This document shows, one piece after another, positions 1 to 11,731 of a stretch of 64,000 bases of DNA. Numbering within the stretch: the first letter of the stretch is position 1; every line of letters begins with the position of its first letter. Location of the stretch: assembly GCA_039545295.1 (NCBI GenBank), contig BCIK01000002.1, forward strand, positions 940,841-1,004,840. Direction: 5' to 3'. The notes under the pieces are model-generated. The model did not search any database and was not told where the DNA came from. It saw nothing but the letters and a program-made list of their open reading frames with translations. Position numbers and translations under genes: made by a program. This DNA is from Udeniomyces pyricola. Lineage: Eukaryota > Basidiomycota > Tremellomycetes > Cystofilobasidiales > Mrakiaceae.

Positions 1-197
1 ATTAAGCTCATTAGGCATGCCAAAGACCCTATGAAAGTTTCTGACCGGATCTGTCAAGTATGAGGCAAGTTATAGCCATCTGAAAGTGGGAAATCCTGGA
101 CTTGAGAGATCTCAGACTCGGTCTCGCTCGCGGAGCCTTCCAGAGTCCAGCTGCCTCCAACTACCATTCTGTCGACGCAACGACCAAACGCCTTCTC

Positions 198-2039
198 ATG
201 TCCAACTTTGATGCTTCTCCGGATCCCTATGTTCCACCACCCCGTCTGACGAGCGTCAAAGGGTACAGGACAGCGAGATACAGAAACCCCTTGCCTCTGG
301 TGGGGCGAGATGATCCCCCTGTTCTCGACCGGGCCGAGATGCAAGTCCAGGAACCTGGAGGTCTTGAAGATTCGGATCTGGTGAGGAGCTCTCTTGAATC
401 TGACGTGCAAGGTGTGCGCCATTTGCCCGGAAGTAACCAAGCTGACCCCTTGAGTCAGATGGAAGTCGATCAAAGCTCTGTCATGGCTCCCAGAAGGAAC
501 TCCAACGAATCTCAGGCCGTCTCGAGGGAGCCGACTTCCCCTCAAAGGAAGAAGACGACCTCCAGCAGAAAGAAGGCACCTACCAAGAAGTTGCCCTCGG
601 CTGACAAGCTCAGACTTATCGAGGCGGAGGCCAGAATCCGTGAGCTGGAGAACGCCAAAGCTGTCGCCGAGAACGCCAAAGCTGTCGCCGACGCTAAAAG
701 TACGTGTGATCCTCTCTCATCTCACCTTCTCTGGTATGGATGTATGCAGCCCATCGGCTCATGCTTCTGTTGATCTGTTCCCATCATTCCATGCAGTCAA
801 GAAATATAAAAAGCAAGCAGAGAAGCGTCGGAAACAGGAGAAAGAAGGTAGAGGCTACGTCACCTGGGCATCCATCCCAGATGGCAAGGCCAAAGCTGCC
901 GGGCGGAAGAGAGCCAGCATTCGAGAGATGTTGGGTCTGTGGAAAGACCCGGTCGGAAGCATCGAGGATGCGGTCGGCACTGTCGTACCGACTACTTCGG
1001 GCGGCAAGCCAAAGTTTGCGCCTGTGACGTCTAAGATTGTCTACAATCAAGTCCGCGTATGTCCGTTGTGACTTTCAGCCTACTCGATCCATCGTTGTAT
1101 CTCATCTGATCACCGATTGCACTTGATCATCAATTGCAGGTCATCGCCCGTCGGCGCCTTGCATCGTTCCATACGCGACGCAAGGAAAATGCAGGCGAGC
1201 CCTACGACAACAGGACTCCGACATACAGTTCTCAGGAACTGACAAAGATTGTCGAGCTCGTAAGTCCTCGGTCTTCTCTCGACCTCTTTTTTTTTTTTTT
1301 TTTTTTCTTCTTTTTTTTTTTCTTCTTTTTTTTTCTTTCTTTTTTTTTTCTGCTTCCACTCACGCTTTCGACATTGCGGCGCTCGTTATACGCCATCTTC
1401 TCTCATCTGCCCTCGGTCAGCTGAAGTCAGATCTGACCTCCGAAGGGTTCGAGGACGTATTCCGAAACCCGGTCACCAAACGACCGAGGTACAAGAACGA
1501 TTGGGCTCTCAGACGCCTGATCACTGATATCGCAAGAAGCGAACAGTAAGTCGATCATGGCTTCCATTCTCTGGTTCGTCGTGCTCCTCATGCGCAGACT
1601 AATTGTATCGTTGTCAAACCCTGTGCCTCGTTCGCCGACCTTTCTCATCTCTTCTCTCCTCAGTGATTCTTATGTTCACCCGATCTTCAGCGATCCGCAG
1701 AAGACTGCCGAAGCGGTCAGGTTGTGCCTCTCGGATTCAATCCGAACGATCGAGAGGTCAGATCAACAGCTGACAAGACTGGGCATGACAGCAGCGTTGC
1801 CCGAGAGCTCTCTCGACCCTCAGTTACCTCAAGAGGAGGAAGAGGAGGAAGAAGAGGAAGAGGAGGAAGAAGAGGATCAGGCCGGGGAGGGGAGTGGGGA
1901 TGTGCAGGGTATAGGTGACGACGATGTCGGGTTAGCCAGAGGCGTGGGCAACGGTGATCGCGAGGACGAGGACGATAGCGAGGACGAGGACGATGACGGC
2001 GGAAGCCTCTCATCAGTGAGCGCCGCAAACTCCGGTTAA
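198..2039 (+). CDS. Acidic coiled-coil protein of unknown function (5' end may lie upstream)
   Basis: I do not recognise this family. Five exons join in frame: 198-699, 797-1056, 1140-1259, 1421-1545 and 1664-2039, giving about 460 aa. The N-terminal third is polar and disordered. Next comes a Lys/Arg-rich stretch (about residues 135-155, a possible nuclear signal), then a short predicted coiled coil with two direct copies of an AENAKAV-like heptad just before the first intron. The middle is basic. The C-terminus is extremely acidic, with a run of about 15 Glu followed by Asp/Glu blocks. A charged nuclear protein is a reasonable guess, but no catalytic motif is visible. The ATG at 198 is the first in frame; the frame is open upstream to about 102, so an upstream exon outside or at the edge of the window is possible. 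Intron 3 (1260-1420) carries a long T-rich tract. Confidence 0.6.
1287..1351 (+). repeat. T-rich homopolymer tract inside intron 3 of the first gene
   Basis: Runs of T broken only by single C residues, lying between the donor at 1260 and the acceptor AG at 1419-1420. It is the first of many homopyrimidine blocks in introns of this window. In other frames it makes spurious Phe- or Lys-rich reading frames. Confidence 0.9.
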
Positions 2040-2282
2040 GCAGAACAAGTAAGCCTATTTTGTCTGTTTCTGTCTTGGTCGTATATTCCTCATTTTGGCT
2101 TTGTCTTGTCTTCTGCGTTCGTGTTGGGTTTGCCTTCTTGTTGGGGTGTCATAGCTTTGTAGTTTCATGGATTCATTCATACTTGATGTATATATGTGTA
2201 TTTTATAAGCGACGCAAGCCTGAATGTGAAAATTTGCTAGCAGCCTGGAGTGGAAGGAATCGACGCAGTAAAAACGTATTGG

Positions 2283-2452
2283 ATCGGCGCGGTATTTCTG
2301 CGCCGATTCTCAGGCGGTGAACGGCGCAACAAAAGCTCACCGAAATCGGCCCAGACATTTCTGCGCCGCTTCTTTGGGTGAGGATCGAGATCGGCGCAAG
2401 AATGATGCGCCGCGCGCGCGTGAAGAATGCGCCGATCTTACAAATCGGCGCA
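2283..2452. repeat. Cluster of four CGGCGCA/TGCGCCG inverted-repeat hairpins
   Basis: Four hairpin units follow one another. Unit 1: ATCGGCGC at 2283-2290 with GCGCCGAT at 2300-2307. Unit 2 is imperfect, about 2345-2377. Unit 3: CGGCGCA 2392-2398 with TGCGCCG 2406-2412. Unit 4: TGCGCCGAT 2428-2436 with ATCGGCGCA 2444-2452, perfect 9-nt arms and a 7-nt loop. Repeat spacing is about 40-60 nt. No coding frame explains them. Their nature (MITE-like element, structured RNA, binding-site array) is unknown. Confidence 0.75.
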
Positions 2453-2903
2453 GGAATAATGCGCTTCCAATTTTCCACAGTGATATGATAATATACCGCC
2501 AGCCCTTGGGGATATGATCGGAGTGATCAATCTATGTACGTATCGTTAATCGCTCTGCATGCAGCAAGCATGCAAGAGGCGCCGGCGCTTTTGGCTAACA
2601 CACTAAAGGCCACACCAACTTAAATCTGTAACCTCAATCATCGATCGAATTGTAATTGTGGGAATGGGGAGCGCACGATCATCCGGGGATAAGACAGGGA
2701 TTCGAAATGTTGGGGAAGTTGGATGAATTGACGATGGACAACAGAAAGAAGAAAAAAAAAAAGATGAAGAGATAAAGGAGAAATAATGAGCAAGAAAGGC
2801 GAAAAGATAAGAGATATGCAAGCGGTGAGATAGTAGAAGGTGGCAGAGGACGGCGATGGGCATAAAGAATACGTTGCGAGGCAAAGATGGGGGGGGGGGG
2901 GGG

Positions 2904-3078
2904 NNNNNNNNNNNNNNNNNNNNNNNNNNNNNNNNNNNNNNNNNNNNNNNNNNNNNNNNNNNNNNNNNNNNNNNNNNNNNNNNNNNNNNNNNNNNNNNNN
3001 NNNNNNNNNNNNNNNNNNNNNNNNNNNNNNNNNNNNNNNNNNNNNNNNNNNNNNNNNNNNNNNNNNNNNNNNNNNNNN
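2904..3078. other. Assembly gap (175 N)
   Basis: A run of N directly follows a run of G that ends at 2903. Reading frames called across it are meaningless. Confidence 0.99.
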
Positions 3079-3294
3079 GGGAAGCATGAAAACGATCTAC
3101 GTCGAAAGAAAAAAGAACGAAAGAAGAGGGAGAGCCAAAGGGAGAAGCGCCGGAAACAGTAGGCGCAGGAGAGGCAAGAAAATGATCAAGGGAAAGGGAA
3201 TAAGAAAATGAAAAATGCAAGGATTGGATGAATAAGGAAGACGAGGACAGATTGCCTGGATCTGCATTTTGATGGGAAACCTATGACGCGAGGG

Positions 3295-5786
3295 TTAAGC
3301 CCATCGTCCGAGGAGAGCCATCTGCGGCAAAGGAGAAGATGTTTAAGTAAAGAAAACGAACCACAGGGAGGAGGATGACGAAGAAGAGAGGATTTAGTGC
3401 TCTGACATCAGATGCTTGCGGAACACTTCCCTCTATCCTTGAACCCCCTTCTCCCCAAAAAAAGACGCTGGGGAGAAACAGTGGATAAACGTACAATTCC
3501 TGCGCCGAGGGTCATGGCTCCCATCGCATAGAGAACGCGACCGTTGCTTGCGCTGAGCATTTCCTTGTTGAAGAGGAACTCATGTGCAAGCAGTTCGATG
3601 AGACCCGTGTAAAGGAGGATACCTACATGACGATGAAGACACATGGATGCGTCGAGTCAATCGATGGGTCGAGGAAGAGATGAAACTCAGTGAGATTGGT
3701 CCTCGGGGAACAGCAGATGAATGAAGTGACGCGTCCCACGAGCGTTACTCCTATTCCCTATCTTTCGACGTTTTGCCTGCCCCGTCAGCCACTACATCCT
3801 TGAATTTGCAGAGATACTCACCAGCACTGATAGAATCAAGTACCCCCGAAGCAACCAACGACGCAACCGAATTGGATTGGTACGTGTTCCTCACACCCAA
3901 CCCAACCGCCATTCCAAACGGCGTCACGAACGCATACAACGTCCCCGCTGCATATGGGACCCATGATTTGGATTTTGGGAGGGGGAGATAGGCGAGACGC
4001 GATCCGAGACCAAGGCCTTCGAAGGCTTGATGGAAGACAATAACAATCAGGAGGATTGTGAATTGGGGGTTGACGGCGAGGGTCCTAAGATGGAAGTAGA
4101 GAGGAAAGGACAGGGACGCGATGGTCAGAGTTTGAGCTAACATACATCGGGCCCTGTTGACATCTCGTAAACGCATGTTTGTACTTACAGGCCGATGAAG
4201 AGCGAGTGGAAGACCACGCCGAACTCGAGCACAGCGACACCCTAGAGACAGCAGAAACAGTCGGGTTCGTAAACATGCAAAAGGACGAGTTGATCGTCAG
4301 CTGGGCTGAGACATTCCGTTCGTTCGTCCCAGCGGTACCACTCGGTTGTAGCTACAGAACACAAACCAATATCTGAGCGATCGCATCCCCTTTTTGCGAG
4401 TCGTTATTATAATCCAGACTCTCGAGCCTTTCCAGCGTGATCTCCTTCTTAGCCTGATCCGCTGCTACCGCTGTCGCTTTCTTCTCGATGACAATATCAT
4501 CTTCACCCTCGAGTCGGATGGCTGGGGCCGGAACGGGATGCGGCGCGATGGTCGGCTCAGGACCATGAGCACCATGTCCATGATCATGACCCTCGAGATT
4601 GTGGCCGTGGTTGTCATAGCCACCGTAACCGGCAGCTTCAAGTTTGGCCGTTCCCCATCTGAAAGGGAAGAAAAAGGACAGTGAACCGGTGAAGATATCA
4701 GTGGAAAATGGCATTGAGTGCCAAACTCAAAGGTAGGAAGGGCAGATAGACGGACCGGAAGGAGAAGAATTCGACGTAGAAAAGAAGGAAGATGCTCAGC
4801 ATGGCGATAGCTGGAGCCCATGGCTGTTGGTACGGCATTGGTTAACCGTAAGTGAGACCGATGATCAGTCTGACAACATTCATGATCTGACAAGATACGG
4901 ATGAGTGCGGATGGAATTCGATATCTATTAACGTACGTAATCACCCCAAGCGCCTGTCAAACATGGCGAACCCAAGCTCTCAAATGCCGGTGCGAGCAGA
5001 TGAATGAATGCCGTAGCGATGATGACGCCTGTATCGTCATTGTACACAGACGACACGAACCAAAGCGGTGATGCCGCAGGAGGAGAGAGTAAGGAAGGGA
5101 GGCAGGGAGATCGAGCGCGTCAGTACTGTTTTCCTTTTTCTTATTCTATCCGCGACGACCCTTAAGCTTTCCTTGTCGGGAGTACCGTGCAAGAGAGCAA
5201 ATATATCCCATTACTCTCCCCCTCTTCTTCCAAGAACGACGAAAACAAAATAAATGACGTACCAGAACCCGCGTATTTCGCGAAATCGAACGCCGCCTTC
5301 GGGATGTGGACGTGTGGTGAGCGCCGAGCGACGATAGGGAAAAGGGTTGTTCCCAAGGAAGAGAAGCCAATGATGAAGATGGCACCGATCCGGAGGCCCA
5401 TACTTCCGGTGAAGTCGACGGGGGCACACTCGCTGAAGTCGGAAAAGGGGGAGACAGAGTGGACAAGGTAGATAGAGGCAGGAGCGAATGGGGGAGATAT
5501 ACGTCAGTGTAGATTCGTTTGGCCCGCATGCGTCGAGGGACGGAGCTCGTAAAGTTGGCTGTTAGCGCTGGATGGATGGGATGGGAAGCTCTGGGGCGTC
5601 ATGCTGGGATCACCATCACTAGGGGAGAATGGCTGGGGCAGGATGGACTGAAGTTCGAACTGAGGGCTAGGCGGAGAAGACGCAAAGAGCGAGCACGCCT
5701 TGGCTCATGTCCGGGCATATGCGGCCGGGTGAGAAGAGACAAAGGCGAGTGAGGTTCGACGTTTGAACTCACTCAGCATCGGACAT
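3295..5786 (-). CDS. ZIP-family zinc/iron transporter (Zrt-like)
   Basis: Plasma-membrane divalent metal importer of the ZIP family. Supported coding exons (minus strand): 5503-5558, 5263-5432, 4937-5028, 4756-4823, 4367-4658, 4189-4241, 3822-4084, 3495-3622 and 3295-3321. Visible family signatures: MGLRIGAIFIIGF (TM1), GVIIATAFIHLLAPA (TM3-4 region), a His-rich cytosolic loop with HGHNLEGHDHGHGAHG at about 4560-4620, EFGVVFHSLFIGL with the conserved TM4 His, HQAFEGLGLGSRL (TM5), and the terminal GAGIMALLGRWA typical of fungal ZIPs. The first exon is not settled. ATG at 5784-5786 (MSDA..) is a good candidate followed by a gtgag donor, but it does not join the CGPNES exon in phase. Regulation by a zinc-responsive activator would be expected from the family; no site was identified. 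Family assignment is firm. Confidence 0.88.
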
Positions 5787-6362
5787 GGCAGGCAGAAGAG
5801 CTTCGGGCGGAGGAGAACGAGAGGAGAACTGGGAGAGAAGGATGCGGAGACCTGGAGAAGTAGCTGGGACTTGTAAGGACAGGGTGGATCGTCGACGGGC
5901 GTGGGGGAGAATTATCGGTTCATGGCGAAACGGTCAAACCGACAAGGCAAAGTGATCAGGTCGAGTTCCAGCGCTCAGCTGGCGGGGCAGGCGGGCGAAT
6001 GGTTCATGACTGTTCGGTCCTCTTTTCTTTCTGGCGCGATGCGGGAGTGATCTATGATTTATGTATATTATTATCATCATCATCGACTGGCGCCTCATTT
6101 TCCCTTCACACTCACCATCATTGACCATCATCCCAACAACCATGCAATCAGACCTGGATCAACCTGTGAATACACTAGGCACGCCATCTAATGTTCAACG
6201 CGCACACGATGACTCGATGGCATGAGTTTCACGACGCACGTTCACCCGCCGGATTAACCGGTCCAACTGCTGTCCTCCACTCCTCGATGATAGCAAGCAA
6301 GATCTCGTCGCTTTCCCTGATCTGGAAACGAGAAAAGGCAAGGAGGGGGGGGGGGGGCAGGA
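5787..6362. other. Intergenic region, ZIP promoter side
   Basis: 5' flank of the ZIP gene and 3' flank of the next minus-strand gene. It includes an ATTATCATC-type low-complexity stretch at about 6066-6085 and a G run at about 6347-6358. No gene seen. Confidence 0.5.
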
Positions 6363-7401
6363 TTATGGATCGTCTAGGTCAGCAAGAGAGCATGAGTCCC
6401 AGGGTGAGAAAGGAGCCCAAGAAGACGGGTAAGCAAGACGTGGTCGATCAACTTTTTGCTCGAGCGCTTGGGCATGGCTTCGTCGGGACGCTCGAAATCG
6501 TCGTGCTCCAATCTTGTTGCTGAGTCGTGGGAGTATGAGGGAAAGTAAAAACGTTGCCAAGATGCAGCGCCCGGCCAACCATAAGCCTCCATCTGAACGT
6601 GGCAAAGATCTGACCGATAAGATTATATCGATAGGGAACAATGAGTCTCACGAACCGGAGCTGCTTCCTTTGCCTTGTCGTCATCTTGTCGTACGCCATC
6701 TTGCCTACACCCCAGTAGTCGTCTTTTCCATGCTGCTGCATTGTGTCGAGAGTCCCAGCAGCAGTAGTCATCGTCCCACGAACTCTCGCTGATCGTGAGG
6801 ATAGGCCAAGAGGCTCCCCTTCATATTCGCTGCCGTCATCGTCGTCGCTGCCTTCAGCGTCATCGTGTACGTCTCCTTGCTGGTAGTCTTCGTTGTTTTC
6901 GTCCTTGTCTTGGGTATTATCTTCATCATCGCTGATGGGACGGTACCGAGTTGCGGTCGTCCTTTGGCTTCTCGTCAGTGCGGTGTCAGCGAAGGTCGAG
7001 CGCAAAGCTGACTTTGTTTGCGTCTTGTCATCCTCGTCCGTGCTGAACTGGCTGTGGTCTAAGAGTTTTCGATGGTGGGGAAGCTTGGTAGCATCGCGCA
7101 CAATCTCTTGCTGAGTTAGGCTCGGGATGATGTGGGTCGTATCGACTGCGGCCAGCGTCGGGGTTGAGGCCGAAGCAAAGGTCGACGTGGCCTCTGCAGG
7201 GGACAGATGCGTCGTTATCATATTCTCAGACCTCGGAAAGAGCATACGAATTGAGTCGGGGGCCGGGCTTGACGGGTTTGCCGAAGGATGGGCAGAGGGA
7301 GGGGGATGTGGGACGAGGCCGACAGTGAGCAGAGGGGTGGCGACGGCTGAGGCGCGGAGGTTGACTCGGTCTTGAGGCAGATGATGGCTGGATGGCGACA
7401 T
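6363..7401 (-). CDS. Hypothetical acidic protein with a possible C-terminal membrane helix
   Basis: I do not recognise the family. The ATG at 7399-7401 opens a Ser/Thr/Pro-rich N-terminus. A strongly acidic central block of Asp/Glu follows (about 6800-6900 in DNA), then a more ordered, conserved-looking segment with DDYWGVGKMAYDKMTTRQRK. A 46-nt GT-AG intron at 6610-6655 (donor gttcgt) is likely. Splicing it gives about 330 aa ending at 6363, with a hydrophobic stretch LWLAGRCILATFLLSLILP that could be a membrane anchor. Without splicing the frame stays open to 6448 and ends differently. The choice between these C-termini is uncertain. The reading frame is long and clean for this region, so a real gene is likely. 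Confidence 0.55.
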
Positions 7402-8074
7402 GGGGTCCAAGGGAGCGGTTGACAAGAAGAAACTTGATGGTTGAATGAGAAAGAAGTCCCGGGTCAGTTGAAGTGGCCAAGGTGGGTGGTCAGGTGGTTG
7501 GAGGTGGAGTTGAAGACAGGCAAGACAAGAAAGGGTGGAGGAAGCTTTGCCAGTGGCTTGATTGAATTTGTGATCCACAGCGTCATTGTTGCCATCACAT
7601 GCAAAGATCATGAGTCACCCTCGGCGTTCAATATTCCATATTCAATGGCCATGGTCAGGTGCTAATTCGATGAATGTGGATTGTGTCGAACCGAAGCTGT
7701 TGCGCTGTTGCCTCATGAGTCCAAGATGATAGTCAATAAAATACAACTTGAGTGCGCCGATGCTGCGCGCACTAACATAAATCTCTCAGATCAGACGTGT
7801 CACATATCACATGCGCGTCGCGTCATGTGTCGGACGGTTGGAACGATGACCGATCGGATGGGGCGTTTGGAAGTCGCACGTTGTAACATTGTAACGTTGT
7901 ACGTTGTGACGTTGTAACGTTTCTTGACTGTTCTATGTTCTCTCGAGCGGTTACTACCTCTAGCCTGGTTGGTTCCGTAGACCGTATCGTGGTTCCCCAA
8001 CCCCACTTATTTGGACCTCTTGACTGAACTCCTCAGCTCTATTACTTCCTCCTTGCTTTTATATATCCCTCCTC
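7402..8074. other. Divergent intergenic region with ACGTTGT repeats
   Basis: Separates the minus-strand acidic-protein gene from the plus-strand hydrolase gene, so it probably holds both promoters. ACGTTGT occurs four times within 7878-7915 (starts 7878, 7894, 7901, 7909). No open frame with gene-like features was found. Confidence 0.5.
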
Positions 8075-11000
8075 ATGACATCGTCTTCCCCACACTGCCA
8101 CCCCATTCATCCCCCCTCGCTCGACCTTCTCAGCTCCCCAGCCATAGGCATCATCGTTGCCATCGGACTTTCCTCCCTACTCGTCGTCGCCGTTCAATCC
8201 TGCGTTGGGCCCTCTTCTTCTTCCTGCCCTTATGCTCGCCTCAGGTCCCCAGAAATGGCTTCTCCCCTCCTTCCTACCCCTAAGCGGCGTACTCGGATGT
8301 ATTGGTTCACCATGTGCGCCCTTGTCGGGCCCGTCTGGTTGCTCACCCCACTCAGTTGGCTAGCCCTAGCTTGGGGTCTGACTGCGGCTGCCCATCTCGG
8401 CGAATTCCATTGGCCAGCTCACGGTAGTTGGGCAAGGACTTGGGCCTCTATAGGTGTTGGATGGGCGACTCTTGAGGTATGGTGCCGGTGATCTGAGCTG
8501 CTTTTTTTTGTGCTGAAAGCTACATCAGCTAGATCGAGCGGCCGCACATGTGTTTGACGCAATCCAAGCTGATGTCATGCCCATGCGATTCCAATCACGT
8601 GGACCCTCCCGTCTGTCTCCTGCTTCTGATCTCTCTATAGGTCCTGTTCTCTCTCTACCACTACTATCTCACCATCACTATCCAGCCGATCCCACCACCT
8701 GTGGAAGCTGATCCTGCTCTCCTCCGAGAGACGTTTGCCCGAATCCTTTCTGCGAACCTGAGGTCGAGTCCGTCCGCGTCTGACCTCGTTGAACAGGTCC
8801 TCCTGGACAGCCGCACGAGCGACAAGCAACATGAGAGCACAAATGGCTCTGTGCGGCTGGATAGAGATGATCCCAAAGCGATTGAATTCAGAGAGAGGTA
8901 CGGCAGCTGCGCTTAGGCTTACTGTATCTGCGAGTCTCAGAAAATGCTGATCACCTAGTGTCCGCACCACTACAGATTCCGAACCTGGTTCTACTACGCC
9001 CCTTGGGAAGAAATTAAACGGGAGAACGTCGTATCTTGGGTCTCATGGTCGTGCTTTGGGTCAGCATTGCGTCCCACCCCTTGCCCTGATTGCCTCATCC
9101 TATCAGGACAGAAGTAGTGAGGATCTTGAGCTGATTTTCATCTGATCAATCTGTCGCAGATGCTCCCCTGAGGAAGTCATCGCTCGACCAGGTTACTCAG
9201 ATCTTATTAACGACGCGATCGGGCTCATAGAAGATCGTGTGGGATGCGAGCTACCCGAGGGATTAAATCCGCACGTGAAGGTCATGCGTCTGACTCTTGG
9301 TATGACATCACTTTTTTTTTTATGTCAGCCTTGCCCGAGGAAAGGACTCACTCTTTGCTGTATCTTCTCGCTCTTTGATCTTTTGCTCCTGCTCAGACAA
9401 GGTGCACGTTCGCCATCGTCCGCTCATTGTTTACGTCCTTACATCCATCATCAACTGGATCTGCGAGCATATTGTGTTCCGAAGCTTGAGCATGCGAAGA
9501 CACTTCATTGACGGCATGGAGTGCGTAACTTGCACCATAGAAAGACTCTCACTCGATTAGATCTTACGGCTGGGCCTCTCGACTGAACCTTTTACCTTTG
9601 TAGCTACTTTGTTTATGTCCCTCGGACTTGGACACCTGAAAGAGGACAAGCCGAGGCTGAGTCTGCTCCCATCATCTTCATCCACGGCTTAGGTACGCTC
9701 CTCTTGACATCTTTGGTTATACCGAACATGACCCGTCTGACTCGATTACCTCATCACAGGCTTTGGCACGCTGCAGAACTTTTTCGTGGTTCTCCGACTC
9801 CTTCAACGATATCCAAGCCATCCAGTCCTCGTTCCGATACAGCCTCATATCTCTCAAGACATCTTCCATCCAAAGCACCTCCAGCCGATGGATCATCCCT
9901 CGACGGTCCGCTCGCTCGTCTCTGCGTTTGAACGGTTTGGATTTGTGACGTCCTCAGTGGGTCAGGCAGCTGTGAACGAAGAAGCAGAGCAAGGTGGTGT
10001 TGCTGTTTTTAGTCACTCAAAGTTGGTCCCTCCCTTACCGAATACTTCTGTCACGTTGGCTCAAATAGACACTTCAGCCTTCATTGATCATGGTTCTCGT
10101 GTCTGTTGTGTCCCCACTTGCTCGTTTTTAGTGGCTCGACGACTCATGCATGGTTACTCAAGGATCGACCTGACCTCATAAGACGCAACTGCTTTGTCGA
10201 TCCTGTCTGCTTTTGTCTATGGGAAGGAGGTTCGCATTGCTATGCCCACAACAAATAACTTTCACATCTATTCCGTACCGATCAAGCCTGACTCCTCCAC
10301 ATGAACGATGTGGCTTTTGATGCTTGTATTCAGACGTGTGTTGGAATTTCGTTTATCGGCGCCCGGCCTCGGCTATTGAGCTCCTCATGAGTTATTTCAT
10401 CGGTTCGTAACGTTTCCTTTTCTCCTCTTGCAAAAGTACCCCAGCTATAAGCAGATGTATCATGGCTACACGCTTTATGTATCTGATTTTTGTTGTGATG
10501 TGTGCCTAGGCTCTGAGATTGGCATCGCCAATACCATCTCTCGCAACTTCAACTGGTCGTAAGCATCGCTTTGCTTCCCTTTCATCGATCATTTATCTTA
10601 TCGGTGGTATGCAGCTCTGATGTATGACCCATAACTGACCAAGATTGAGCAAAATTAACTACTGTTCTGTCCGTAAAGGCTCAATACGCTCTTCTTTGAC
10701 GACATCCCCAACGGGTTGGACCCAAGCAAGACGTCGTTCTGGCTCGGCGGGAAAGATGCGATCATCAATGCGGGTGTGAGTTGCTTTCCATGACAATCTT
10801 CAACGCGAGAGTCTGTGGCTTATGCTCTAGCTTAGGTATGGATAGCTGAAACCTCGTGCTCGATTCTGGCTTAATGTTTCTAGTATGTGCGGGATTATCT
10901 CGTTCATCGTACGTGATATGTCCAGGACGTTGGTATGTGACTTGTGAGTAGAAACTGATACTAACCGATCGACCTTCTGTCATACAGATGGAGCATCAAG

Positions 11001-11237
11001 TGGCGTCCACTTTGACGCGGCTGGTTCGCATGGCAAGGCGCTGGTCAATGCTCAAACACTTGACGAAATTCTTCAGTATGCACAACCGCTACCAAGACCA
11101 CTTCAGGATGTTTGATCATTTTGACTCATCGTCGACTCATGTAGGCTAATGTGTATCCTCTTTGGTGCTCACGTTTTGCTTTGTTCAGTTGGATCACAAC
11201 AGGGACCACGGCTCAGAGCCCTGTAGTAGAACGATAG
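8075..11237 (+). CDS. Membrane-anchored alpha/beta hydrolase (fungal esterase/lipase-like)
   Basis: Fourteen exons close in frame (8075-8476, 8641-8897, 8976-9059, 9160-9299, 9397-9520, 9604-9692, 9760-10021, 10132-10229, 10334-10402, 10510-10558, 10679-10775, 10884-10908, 10988-11075, 11189-11237), giving about 610 aa. The N-terminus has two or three hydrophobic helices (around residues 15-35, 75-105 and 130-145), suggesting an endomembrane anchor. The hydrolase domain starts at IIFIHGLG (oxyanion loop). The nucleophile elbow is FSHSNGS, split by the intron at 10022-10131. The acid is probably the Asp in LGGKDAIIN and the base the His in AAGSHGKALVNA. The family is common in basidiomycetes; substrate unknown. 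The elbow has Ser where many hydrolases have Gly (S-x-S-x-G). Its neighbours are a P450 and a methyltransferase. Confidence 0.85.
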
Positions 11238-11731
11238 AACAACATGAGGTTCAACATGGTCTTTCTTCTTTTTCTTTTTCCTTCGCCTGTGTCATGGCTC
11301 TCACTGCATCAGTCTTGTCTCCGTTTTTGGCCTTGGATCTCAGTCTCATTCATAGAAAATCTCGAAAACTTGCCTTGTGATCCCTTCTCCTTCTTGATTC
11401 CTCTGTCCTCGCTTGCTCCATGGCATATCGCTCTTTCTCCGCTCCACCCACATGCACGCATTTCTCTTCGTCTCCCACGTCTTTGAATTAATGTAGATGC
11501 ACCTCTCTCCGATCTGACTGACTACCGTTATGCAGAGCGTTCAGATCCTCAGATCGACAATTCATAAGCTATCATACACGTTAACCCAAATTGAAAAAGA
11601 AACCCATATTCCATGATCCTAAGAGAGCTCCCTCCCCCTCCCTTTCCCCTTGGGAGAGCAGAGGACTTGAAACCCAATCAATCGACCGCACAAACGAACC
11701 AATCGCCACTACCAGCTATCAGTCGGACCAA
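11238..11731. other. Convergent 3' intergenic region
   Basis: Lies between the stop codons of the hydrolase (+) and the P450 (-). It is T/C-rich and probably holds both 3' UTRs. No gene seen. Confidence 0.5.

Larger units (their letters stand above)
2040..3294. other. Gene-poor interval with hairpin repeats and assembly gap
   Basis: It lies between the convergent ends of the acidic-protein gene (+) and the ZIP gene (-). It holds the 3' flank of the first gene, the hairpin cluster at 2283-2452, purine-rich low-complexity sequence from about 2740, and the N gap. I see no credible coding exon here. Confidence 0.6.

Noticed and set aside
2603..3220. Frames crossing the N gap
   Set aside because: Most of each frame is unknown sequence; nothing can be claimed.
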